Source: Nocardioides oleivorans (GTDB taxonomy: Bacteria; Actinomycetota; Actinomycetes; Propionibacteriales; Nocardioidaceae). Taken from it: a stretch of 64,000 nt of DNA. Below, in pieces: positions 1-8,041 of the stretch. Made by a program: the position numbers and the translations under genes. The stretch is taken from the NCBI RefSeq assembly GCF_004137255.1, contig NZ_SDWT01000003.1, positions 164,264 to 228,263 on the forward strand, written 5' to 3'. Every line of letters begins with the position of its first letter. Position 1 is the first letter of the stretch. The notes below the pieces were generated by a model. It saw only the letters and a list, made by a program, of their open reading frames with translations, was not told where the DNA came from and made no database searches.

Positions 1-411
1 GACGACGCCGTCACCGTCCCGGGCACCCGCGTCGGCCTCGGTCTCGACGCGCTGATCGGGCTGGTGCCCGGCATCGGCGACGCCCTGGGCAGTGCGCTGT
101 CGGGCGTGATCGTGCGTGACGCGATCCGCGCCCGGGTGCCGATGACCGTCCTCGCCCGGATGGGCCTCAACCTCGTCCTCGACGCCCTCCTGGGGCTCGT
201 GCCCGGGATCGGAGACCTCCTCGACGTCGCCCACCGGGCCAACCGCAAGAACCTCCGCCTCCTGCTCCGCGAGGTCGAGCGGGAGCCGCTGCGCGAGCCG
301 CCGAGCACGGCGTACGTCGCCGGCGCCGTGGCCCTCATGCTCGTCCCGCTGCTCGCCGGCGTGGCCGCCGCGGTGCTCGGGATCTGGCTCGTCTGGCGCC
401 TCGTCACCTGA
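1..411 (+). CDS. DUF4112 family membrane protein (5' end outside window)
   Basis: The reading frame is open from base 1 with no start, so the N-terminus lies outside the window; 136 residues are visible. It matches the DUF4112 pattern: two copies of a GLVPGIGD motif (visible residues about 20-27 and 65-72), each following a hydrophobic stretch, and a C-terminal membrane helix at about residues 105-132. Function of the family is unknown; it is a small membrane-associated protein. It is followed by about 80 bp of non-coding DNA and then a tRNA gene. Family call is good, function not assignable. Confidence 0.75.
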   Translation, partial: DDAVTVPGTRVGLGLDALIGLVPGIGDALGSALSGVIVRDAIRARVPMTVLARMGLNLVLDALLGLVPGIGDLLDVAHRANRKNLRLLLREVEREPLREPPSTAYVAGAVALMLVPLLAGVAAAVLGIWLVWRLVT

Positions 412-494
412 CGGGGGACCCCGATTTCACCTCGCTGTCGGTGTCGGCTAATGTTCTCGTCGTTGTCCTCCCGGCTCCACGGGAGGACGATGTT

Positions 495-567
495 GGGGCT
501 GTGGCGCAGCTGGTAGCGCATCTGCATGGCATGCAGAGGGTCAGGGGTTCGAGTCCCCTCAGCTCCA
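495..567 (+). tRNA. tRNA-Ala (anticodon GGC)
   Basis: A complete cloverleaf can be drawn. The acceptor stem GGGGCTG/CAGCTCC (495-501 with 560-566) contains the G3:U70 wobble pair that is the alanine identity element. D-stem is GCGC/GCGC, anticodon stem TCTGC/GCAGA with loop ATGGCAT giving anticodon GGC, five-base variable loop, T-stem AGGGG/CCCCT with loop TTCGAGT. Discriminator base is A567. The genome has CCG after it, so the final A of the CCA tail is not encoded. Confidence 0.97.
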
Positions 568-576
568 CCGACCGAG

Positions 577-604
577 AAGGCCGGATCCGTGAGGGTCCGG
601 CCTT
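577..604 (+). terminator. Hairpin terminator after tRNA-Ala
   Basis: A perfect 9-bp stem, AAGGCCGGA (577-585) with TCCGGCCTT (596-604), closes a 10-nt loop nine bases after the tRNA. There is no long T-tract, which is usual for high-GC actinobacterial terminators. Confidence 0.7.
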
Positions 605-657
605 CGTCGCGTCCGGTCCGAATCGGCGTTTTCTGTGACCAGTGGCACCATGACGCC

Positions 658-1905
<1,248 letters not shown>

Positions 1906-1918
1906 GCCGGACGCGCCG

Positions 1919-3301
1919 GTGGCCGCCCGCTTCGACCACCTCGTCGTCGCCGTCGAGGACCTCGACGAGGCGGCGTGCCGCTGGCGCGCGGCCGGCGTCC
2001 CCGCCGAGCGAGGGGGAGCGCACCCCGTCGGCACGGAGAACGTCCTCGTCCGTGGTCCCGGCGCTGCCTATGTCGAGCTGATCGCTGCCGGCTCGGACGA
2101 GTCCAACCCGTGGCTCGACCGCATCCGCGTCGCCCGCGGGCCGATCTCCTGGGCGATCGCGGTCGACGACATCGACGCGGCGCGCGCCGCCCTGGTGGAG
2201 GCCGGCCTCGACCCCGACCCGCCCGTCCCCGGCTCACGGCGTACGCCGGCGGGCGAGCTCGTCGAGTGGCGCGTGTGCGACCTCGCCGCGGGGCCGTACG
2301 ACGACGCCCTCCCGTTCCTCATCGAGTGGATCACCCCGATGCCGGCCGGGCCCGCCAACGGTGCCGTCGTGGAGTCGGTCGCGCTGACGCCGCCGGACCC
2401 CGACCGCGTCGCCGACGTGCTGCTGGCGCTGGGCTTCGTCGGCTCCCGGCACTGGCCGCGGAGGGTCTTCCACGACGCCGGGACCGAGGTCGTGGTGTCG
2501 TTGGCACCGATCGGTGAGCCCGTCCAGGTGCCCGGATCCATCTCGTTCATGGGGTCGGACGGACCGGACGACGGCCCCGCCACCTCGGTCGGTCTGGCGC
2601 TGCCGGTCCAGGAGACGGCGAGCCTGACGCTCGACGGCCTCGCCGTGCACCTCAGTCCCGACGAGCGGCGGTTCGCCGCGAGTGCGCTCCTGCCGGCGGT
2701 CGAGGCGGTCTTCTCCCGACTACGGGGAGACCTCGCCGACTGGCCCGACCCGCACCCGGGAGGGCGGGCGCCGCTCGAGGAGGAGTACTCCCGCGTCACC
2801 GACCCGGCGCGGTACCGGCTGCTCGCCGCCCGTGCCGATGCCTGGATCGGGGCCGTCGTCGGAGCCGGCCTGGGCACGGCCGAGGCGGTCGACCCGAGCG
2901 CGGTGTCCTGGCTCGCCGAGCAGCACCTGCCGCCGAGCCGCACGGTCGTGCTCCGCGGTGCGCCCGGCACCCAGCCCATCTCCGTGGGCCTGCTGGACGA
3001 CGAGACGTTCGTGCAGGTCGGCGTCGGCGACCCGGCCGAGGTGCTGCTCCGCGAGCCCGTCTGCGGCTGCGACGCCTGCGACGACGGGTCGGCCCGCCTG
3101 CTCGCGTCGATCGACGAGGCCTTCCTGCTGGCCCTCGGCGGTGGCGTCTACGCCGTGCGTGACCGCGCGAACGTCGTCAGGCGCTCCCTCGACGGCTGGA
3201 GCTCCACCGGGGTGACCGGTCCGGAGGCCGAGCGCTGGCTGGCCGAGGCCGCCGACGGGGTGCGTGTGGACGGCGTCGTGCGCGGGGACGCCTGGCTCTG
3301 A
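1919..3301 (+). CDS. Glyoxalase-like (VOC) domain fused to a DUF6226-like domain
   Basis: A 460-residue protein starting at GTG 1919, 13 bases after rocD, so probably co-transcribed. Residues about 3-200 form a glyoxalase-like/VOC region that begins with the typical FDHLVVAVEDLDEA strand and has a second VOC-type repeat (VESVALTPPDPDRVADVLLALG). From about residue 245 a different module begins; its core VCGCDACDDG followed by an acidic helix and LALGGGVYAV resembles the DUF6226 family. I do not know the activity. The two halves have separate relatives, so this is a fusion. The cysteine triplet CGCDAC could bind metal, but that is inference. Confidence 0.7.
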   Translation: MAARFDHLVVAVEDLDEAACRWRAAGVPAERGGAHPVGTENVLVRGPGAAYVELIAAGSDESNPWLDRIRVARGPISWAIAVDDIDAARAALVEAGLDPDPPVPGSRRTPAGELVEWRVCDLAAGPYDDALPFLIEWITPMPAGPANGAVVESVALTPPDPDRVADVLLALGFVGSRHWPRRVFHDAGTEVVVSLAPIGEPVQVPGSISFMGSDGPDDGPATSVGLALPVQETASLTLDGLAVHLSPDERRFAASALLPAVEAVFSRLRGDLADWPDPHPGGRAPLEEEYSRVTDPARYRLLAARADAWIGAVVGAGLGTAEAVDPSAVSWLAEQHLPPSRTVVLRGAPGTQPISVGLLDDETFVQVGVGDPAEVLLREPVCGCDACDDGSARLLASIDEAFLLALGGGVYAVRDRANVVRRSLDGWSSTGVTGPEAERWLAEAADGVRVDGVVRGDAWL

Positions 3302-3314
3302 TCGAGCAGGTCGC

Positions 3315-4553
3315 TCAGCCGCGCCCGACGACCTCGGTCAGGTGGCGGTGCCCGCGCAGCTCGAAACCGACGACGGTCACCCACGGCGCGAGCATCAGCA
3401 CCGCGAGCGACACCGTCATCGAGGCGCCGCCGCTGGCGAGCAGCCAGGCCGCGACCAGCACGACCAGCGTGCCCGCGAGCAGCCAGACGTGGAGGGGGTC
3501 GCGCCCCGGGAACATCACGTGGAAGAGCACGAACAGCACCACCACGAACAGTCCGACTGGCACCGCCATGGTCAGCACCGTCTGCGCGGTGTCGAGCTCG
3601 CTGTGGTGCTCGAGGAGGTAGGCCGCGGCGTGCAGCCCGGCGCCGGTCGCCGCGATGGCGGCGTAGAGCAGCACGTGGCCGAAGCCGAAGACCATGCTCT
3701 TCGCGTTGCTCCCGCGCAGCGCCTCGCCGTAGGGGACGGTGAAGTAGCACCACCACAGGCCGACGGCCAGCGAGACGCCGGCGAGCGCGATCACCGCGGC
3801 CTCGGCGCTCCAGCCCTCCTCGGCGACGACGGCCTCGATCGCCGTGGTCGTGCCCAGGATGACCTCGCCGAACGTGATGATCGCCAGCAGGCCGTAGCGC
3901 TCGGCGATGTGGTGCGGGTGCCACGGCGTCGACGGGAAGTGGGTCTCGATCCAGATGGTGCCGCCGAACTCGACGGCGAAGAGCACCAGCGCGAGCGCGA
4001 TCTGGGCCGGGACGGGGAGCAGGTCGAGCGCGGTGACCACCCAGAAGACCTGGACGACCGAGATGCCGCGCGCGTAGGCGAGGCAGGTCGCCCGACGGGA
4101 GGGATCGTGCCGTGCGGCCCGCGCCCAGAGCACGACCATGGACAGCCGCATCGTCACGTAGCCCGCGACCAGCACGGCGTTGTCGAACTCGCCGTGCTCG
4201 AAGCCCTCGAAGACGTCGTGCAGCCCCAGCGCCATCACCAGCACGCCGACCATCTGCACGAGCGTCGCCAGGCGCATGAAGGCGTCGTCGGTGTCGTACG
4301 CCGAGGCGAACCAGGAGAAGTTGATCCAGGCCAGCGTGATCGCGATCATCGCGACGGCGAAGCCGAGCAGTCCCTGGACGACGTGGTCCTCGACGAGCGC
4401 GTGGGCGAACTGGCTGCCGGCCAGGCTGAAGGCCACCACCAGCGTGAGGTCGTACAGCAGCTCCAGCGGCGTCGCCGTGCGGTGGGCCTCGTGGGGGTCG
4501 CGGCCCGTCATCCGGCGCAGCCGGTGGGAGCGGTCCTGGCGCACGTCACTCAT
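3315..4553 (-). CDS. ltrA: Low temperature requirement protein A (LtrA) family membrane protein
   Basis: A 412-residue polytopic membrane protein with about ten to twelve hydrophobic helices. The N-terminal TPLELLYDLTLVVAFSLAG and the later AERYGLLAIITFGEVILG are the hallmarks of the LtrA family, named from a Listeria cold-growth mutant; biochemical function is unknown. ATG at 4553. It lies 36 bp downstream of the SDR gene on the same strand. Family assignment is firm, role is not. Confidence 0.88.
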   Translation of the reverse strand: MSDVRQDRSHRLRRMTGRDPHEAHRTATPLELLYDLTLVVAFSLAGSQFAHALVEDHVVQGLLGFAVAMIAITLAWINFSWFASAYDTDDAFMRLATLVQMVGVLVMALGLHDVFEGFEHGEFDNAVLVAGYVTMRLSMVVLWARAARHDPSRRATCLAYARGISVVQVFWVVTALDLLPVPAQIALALVLFAVEFGGTIWIETHFPSTPWHPHHIAERYGLLAIITFGEVILGTTTAIEAVVAEEGWSAEAAVIALAGVSLAVGLWWCYFTVPYGEALRGSNAKSMVFGFGHVLLYAAIAATGAGLHAAAYLLEHHSELDTAQTVLTMAVPVGLFVVVLFVLFHVMFPGRDPLHVWLLAGTLVVLVAAWLLASGGASMTVSLAVLMLAPWVTVVGFELRGHRHLTEVVGRG

Positions 4554-4589
4554 GGCGGGATCCTTCCAGAACCCGGCCGCCGTGGCGCG

Positions 4590-5351
4590 TCAGGCGATGG
4601 TGAGGCCGCCGTCGACCGGGATCGTCTGCCCGGTGACGTAGCCGGCGGCGTCGGACGCGAGCCAGACGGCCGTCGCGGCGAGCTCGCGCGGGTCGCCCTT
4701 GCGGCCGGCGGGCACGCGGGCCAGCGCCACGTCGAGGTAGCCCTCGGGATAGGTGTCGGTCATCTCGGAGGTGAAGAAGCCCGGCGCGAGCGCGTTGACG
4801 CGGATGCCCTTGCGTCCCATCCACTGCTGGGCGAGGTCGCGGGTCAGGCCGCCGATGCCGGCCTTCGACGCGGCGTAGGCCGCCTGCGGGAGACCACCGG
4901 TGGTGATGCCGAGGATCGAGGAGATGTTGATGATGCTCGAGCCGGGTTGCATCACGCGGCCGCACGCCTGGGCCATCCAGTAGGACCCGTTGAGGTTGAC
5001 GTCGATGACGGAGCGGAACTCCTCCGGCGTCTCGCGCGTGGCGGGCACGGCGGTGCCGATGCCGGCGTTGTTGACGAGCACGTCGACCTTGCCGAACTTG
5101 GCCATCGCCGCGTCGACGAGCGCCTGGCAGTCCTCGGGGACCGCCACGTCGGTCACGACCGTGTGCACGCGCCGGCCGGTCGAGCGGACCGACTCGGCGA
5201 CCCGCTCCAGCTTCTCGGCGCGACGTGCGCCGAGGACGACGTCGGCGCCGGCCTCGGCGAAGCAGTGGGCGAAGGCGACGCCCAGGCCGCTCGAGGCGCC
5301 GGTGACGATGACGACCCTGTCGTCGAGGCGGAACTGGTCCAGGACTCCCAT
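4590..5351 (-). CDS. SDR family NAD(P)-dependent oxidoreductase
   Basis: A 253-residue classical short-chain dehydrogenase. The cofactor motif TGASSGLG is near residue 18, NNAG near residue 92, the catalytic serine in IINISSI, and the YAASK catalytic Tyr/Lys pair near residue 160. The C-terminus VTGQTIPVDGG is typical of FabG-like enzymes. Substrate is not predictable. A TAGGGT -10 box (5363 down to 5358) ends six bases before the ATG, so the gene probably has its own leaderless promoter. That box overlaps the stop codon of the upstream MFS gene. Confidence 0.88.
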   Translation of the reverse strand: MGVLDQFRLDDRVVIVTGASSGLGVAFAHCFAEAGADVVLGARRAEKLERVAESVRSTGRRVHTVVTDVAVPEDCQALVDAAMAKFGKVDVLVNNAGIGTAVPATRETPEEFRSVIDVNLNGSYWMAQACGRVMQPGSSIINISSILGITTGGLPQAAYAASKAGIGGLTRDLAQQWMGRKGIRVNALAPGFFTSEMTDTYPEGYLDVALARVPAGRKGDPRELAATAVWLASDAAGYVTGQTIPVDGGLTIA

Positions 5352-5360
5352 GCCGGGACC

Positions 5361-6611
5361 CTAATCCGTGGCGCTGGTCACCGCGTCGGTCGGGGTCGAG
5401 GGTGCCCTTTGCAGGGTACGGACGGACCTCGAGCACAGCACCAGCGCGACGATGGCGACGTACGCCACTGCCGACACGACGAGCACCTCCTCGTAGCCGA
5501 ACGCGAGGGCGAGCGGGCCGTAGACGAGCTGGCCGAGCGGCAGCGCCACGAACGAGCCGAGCGCGTCGTAGGAGTAGGCGCGCGAGAGCATCGAGTCGTC
5601 GATGTTCTCCTGCATGGCGAGGTTCCAGCCCATGCCGAAGACCTCGGTGCCGGCGCCTGCGACGAAGGCCACGACGACCAGGGTCGCGAGGTGCGGCCAG
5701 GCGCCGAGCACCAGGATCGGCGGCGCGATCAGGGCGACGCCCAGCATGCCGAGCAGGAGCGGCCGCTCGAGCCGCACGCGCAGCAGCACCACGGTCGTGA
5801 CGAGGAGCCCGACGGCCTCCGCGGACAGCACCAGGCCCCATCCCTGGCGGCCGATCGTGTCGTCGGCCACGGCGGGACCGAGCGTGAACCAGGCGCCCGC
5901 ATGGATGAAGTTGAGCGCACCGAAGCCCACCACGACGGCCCAGAGCCACGGGACCGACCAGAAGAAGCTCCAGCCCTCGCGCAGCTCCCGGACGGTGTCC
6001 GGGGGCACCCTGTTCGGGTCCTTCGGCGGCAGGGCCACGGGCAGGAGGAGCAGGGCGGCGATCAGCCACGTGGCCGCGTCGACCGCCAGCGCCCAGCCGG
6101 AGCCGACGGTGACGACCAGCAGCGCACCGATGGTCGGGCCGAGCACCGCCATCCCGTTGCGGGTCAGCGAGACCAGCGCGTTGGCCGGCTGGAGGTGCTC
6201 GCGCGGCACGAGCTGCGGCAGGACGCTCGCCATCGCGGGGAAGCCGACGCCGGACACGGCGCCGTGGACGACGCTCAGGACGACGAGCATCCAGATCTCG
6301 GCGTGCCCGCCCAGCACCAGCAGCGCGATCGCGCCCTGGCTGATCGCCGAGGCGAAGTTGGAGAACTGCAGCACGAGCGTGCGGGGGAACCGGTCGGCGA
6401 TGACGCCGCCGTAGAGCAGCAGCGCCACCATCGGGATCGTGTGCGCGGCCAGCACCTGGCCCAGCGCGGTGGGGGAGTCGGTGATGTCGAGCACCGCGAA
6501 GGCGAGCGCGATGCTCGCCATCATGTTGCCGAGCGTGTTGACGAAGCGGGACGCGAAGTACCACGCGAAGTTGCGGTTGCGCAGGGGCGCGACCGCGTCG
6601 GCCCAGGTCAT
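5361..6611 (-). CDS. MFS transporter, drug or siderophore exporter type
   Basis: A 416-residue major facilitator with about twelve membrane helices. The N-terminus (RNRNFAWYFASRFVNTLGNMM) and GGVIADRFPRT, the conserved loop between helices 2 and 3, match the EntS/tetracycline-like exporter branch. ATG 6611 overlaps the stop of the upstream ArsR gene by four bases (ATGA, 6608-6611), so the two are translationally coupled. By context it is the likely target of that regulator. Substrate unknown. Confidence 0.85.
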   Translation of the reverse strand: MTWADAVAPLRNRNFAWYFASRFVNTLGNMMASIALAFAVLDITDSPTALGQVLAAHTIPMVALLLYGGVIADRFPRTLVLQFSNFASAISQGAIALLVLGGHAEIWMLVVLSVVHGAVSGVGFPAMASVLPQLVPREHLQPANALVSLTRNGMAVLGPTIGALLVVTVGSGWALAVDAATWLIAALLLLPVALPPKDPNRVPPDTVRELREGWSFFWSVPWLWAVVVGFGALNFIHAGAWFTLGPAVADDTIGRQGWGLVLSAEAVGLLVTTVVLLRVRLERPLLLGMLGVALIAPPILVLGAWPHLATLVVVAFVAGAGTEVFGMGWNLAMQENIDDSMLSRAYSYDALGSFVALPLGQLVYGPLALAFGYEEVLVVSAVAYVAIVALVLCSRSVRTLQRAPSTPTDAVTSATD

Positions 6612-7153
6612 GCCGGATCCTCCGTCCCGTCCTGCATCTCGAAGGCGAACAGGGAGGCGCTGACGTGCTTCGTGCCGGGCGCGCGGGGTGCCGCCGCCCT
6701 GCCGTGCAGCAGGTCGCTGGCCTGCCGCAGGAGGCCCACGGCCTCCTCCCACACCTCGGGCGCGACCCAGGTCTCGATGTCGGACATCTGGCCGGTCCCG
6801 CGGTGGTGCTGCGCCTGCCGGCGGGTGACGTCGCTGGCGATGGCGTGGACGTAGGCGATGCGGTCCTCGTTGGTCGCGGGCGCGCCGACCGCGGGTGCGT
6901 CGACGACGACGTACCGGTAGCGCTTGGCCCTGCCGCCGCGGATCTTCTCCTCGCTCTCCACGACGAGCTCGCCGGCCTCGTGGAGCACGCGCAGGTGGTA
7001 CGACGCGTTGGCGTGCGTCAGCTCGAGCTCGCGGGCGACCTCCGCGGCGCTCATCGCCTGCGCGGTCAGCAGCGAGAGGATCCGGATCCGCACGGGGTGC
7101 GCCACCGAGCGCAGTGCCGACACCGCCTGCGGGTCGGTGAGTGCGTCTGACAT
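6608..7153 (-). CDS. ArsR-type winged-helix transcriptional regulator
   Basis: A 181-residue protein whose N-terminal 95 residues are an ArsR/HTH_20 winged helix: SALRSVAHPVRIRILSLL followed by the recognition helix THANASYHLRVLHEAGEL and the wing KIRGGRAKRYRY. No metal-binding CxC motif is seen, so it is not a classic arsenic or cadmium sensor; the C-terminal 85 residues probably bind a ligand or mediate dimerisation. It sits directly upstream of and coupled to the MFS gene. Twin direct repeats flank its promoter, suggesting autorepression. Confidence 0.88.
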   Translation of the reverse strand: MSDALTDPQAVSALRSVAHPVRIRILSLLTAQAMSAAEVARELELTHANASYHLRVLHEAGELVVESEEKIRGGRAKRYRYVVVDAPAVGAPATNEDRIAYVHAIASDVTRRQAQHHRGTGQMSDIETWVAPEVWEEAVGLLRQASDLLHGRAAAPRAPGTKHVSASLFAFEMQDGTEDPA

Positions 7154-7170
7154 CGGCCACCCTCCACGAG

Positions 7171-7233
7171 TTCTCGGGGAGTGAGTCTGCTGGTGCCCGC
7201 CCCGACTGTCAAACACTTCTTGGGGAGTGGGTC
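7171..7233 (-). promoter_or_regulatory. Promoter with twin operator-like repeats for the ArsR-MFS operon
   Basis: Two 17-bp direct repeats, TTCTCGGGGAGTGAGTC (7171-7187) and TTCTTGGGGAGTGGGTC (7217-7233), agree at 15 of 17 positions and start 46 bp apart. Between them, on the minus strand, is a perfect TTGACA -35 box (7212 to 7207). A weak -10 (CAGACT, 7189 to 7184) follows 17 bp later. One repeat lies just upstream of the -35 and the other overlaps the -10, an arrangement expected for repression by the adjacent ArsR protein. The binding assignment is inference. Confidence 0.6.
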
Positions 7234-7357
7234 GGACCAGGCCCGGACCAGGCCCGGACCGATCCCTGACACACCCCTGACTCGACCCCGGAACGGGATG
7301 ATTCCGGCCCCCCGACGTGCTTGGCTTGGTGTCATCGATCGACGAGGAGTGAGAGAG

Positions 7358-7858
7358 ATGTCCGACCAGTACCCGACCGGCCAGCAGGACGACCCGACGC
7401 GGGCCTACAGCCAGCAGGCGTACGGCCAGCCGGGCCAGCAGGCCTACGGCCAGCCGCAGCCGGCCTACCAGCAGGCACCGCTGCGACCCGACGAGGAGCG
7501 GACCTGGGGGATGCTCAGCCACCTCGGCGCCCTGGTCGCGATGATCGCCTCGGTGGGCTTCCTGGGCTTCGTCGCCTCGATCGTGGTGTTCGTGCTCTAC
7601 AAGGACCGCGGCCCGTTCGTGCGCGCCCACGCCGCCAACTCGATCAACGTCCAGATCTCGATGTTCATCTGGTGGCTGGTGCTCGGGGTCGTCTACGTCG
7701 TGCTCGGAGTCGTCACGCTCGGCATCGGCTTCTTCGTCCTGCTGCCGGTGTTCTTCGTCCCGCCGGTGATCGCCGGGGTCATGCACGTCATCGGCGCGGT
7801 CAAGGCCCACAACGGCGAGTGGTGGAACCCGCCGTTCACGCCCCAGTTCGTGAAGTGA
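7358..7858 (+). CDS. DUF4870 domain-containing membrane protein
   Basis: A 166-residue protein. Residues 1-45 are a Gln/Tyr/Pro/Gly-rich low-complexity tail with repeated QQAYGQP units. Residues about 47-155 are a DUF4870 (Tic20-like) domain: EERTWGMLSHLGAL, three hydrophobic helices, and FVRAHAANSINVQI. Family function is unknown. ATG 7358 is preceded by a clear purine-rich ribosome site (GAGGAGTGAGAGAG), so unlike many neighbours it is not leaderless. A strong hairpin terminator follows five bases after its stop. Confidence 0.85.
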   Translation: MSDQYPTGQQDDPTRAYSQQAYGQPGQQAYGQPQPAYQQAPLRPDEERTWGMLSHLGALVAMIASVGFLGFVASIVVFVLYKDRGPFVRAHAANSINVQISMFIWWLVLGVVYVVLGVVTLGIGFFVLLPVFFVPPVIAGVMHVIGAVKAHNGEWWNPPFTPQFVK

Positions 7859-7862
7859 GCCG

Positions 7863-7897
7863 CTCGTCCGGCGTGGGGTGAGCCCACGCCGGACGAG
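7863..7897 (+). terminator. Strong hairpin terminator
   Basis: A perfect 15-bp stem, CTCGTCCGGCGTGGG (7863-7877) with CCCACGCCGGACGAG (7883-7897), closes a five-base GTGAG loop. It ends the DUF4870 transcript just before the leuS promoter. Confidence 0.85.
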
Positions 7898-7913
7898 GCG
7901 GTACGATGGCTCC

Positions 7914-7952
7914 ATGCGGTCGCAGTTCCTGCTCCTTCGACAGCCGCGCTGA
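7914..7952 (+). CDS. leuS leader peptide
   Basis: A 12-residue peptide, MRSQFLLLRQPR, whose three consecutive leucine codons are CTG, CTC and CTT. The ATG lies six bases after a TACGAT -10 box, so the leader mRNA is probably leaderless. The stop codon lies inside the first stem of the attenuator. Its only likely role is to let ribosome stalling report charged tRNA-Leu. Confidence 0.8.
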   Translation: MRSQFLLLRQPR

Positions 7953-7980
7953 CTCACCGTCCAGGCAGTCATCGCGGCCA

Positions 7981-8005
7981 CCCCTCCATGTGCGAGGGGT
8001 TTTTT
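7981..8005 (+). terminator. Intrinsic terminator of the leuS attenuator
   Basis: The stem CCCCTC (7981-7986) with GAGGGG (7994-7999) is followed by six T residues (8000-8005). A T-tract is rare in this GC-rich DNA, and it lies before leuS rather than after a gene, which marks it as regulatory. Confidence 0.85.
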
Positions 8006-8041
8006 CATGTCGGGAGCACGGACCCACCAGGAGCGAGAGAG

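Larger units (their letters stand above)
7902..8005 (+). promoter_or_regulatory. Leucine-responsive attenuator region of leuS
   Basis: Order of elements: a TACGAT -10 box (7902-7907), six bases, the ATG of a leucine-rich leader peptide (7914-7952), a stem-loop overlapping its stop codon, and then an intrinsic terminator. The stem-loop pairs GCCGCG (7943-7948) and TGACT (7950-7954) with AGTCA (7967-7971) and CGCGGC (7973-7978). This is the logic of a classical attenuator: ribosome position on the Leu codons decides whether leuS is transcribed. Attenuators before leuS have been predicted in some streptomycetes. I could not identify a unique antiterminator pairing. Confidence 0.8.

Noticed and set aside
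441..638. Small frame across the tRNA gene
   Set aside because: It reads through tRNA-Ala and its terminator, so it is not a gene.
3264..6854. Open frame of 1196 residues on the plus strand
   Set aside because: It is the antisense shadow of ltrA, the SDR gene and the MFS gene. Its composition (His, Asp, Gln, Arg, Gly runs) is that of a GC-rich complementary frame and no domain is visible.
7234..7265. Short tandem GGACCAGGCCC repeats
   Set aside because: Two and a half units only, next to the ArsR promoter; too short to call a functional repeat or a CRISPR.
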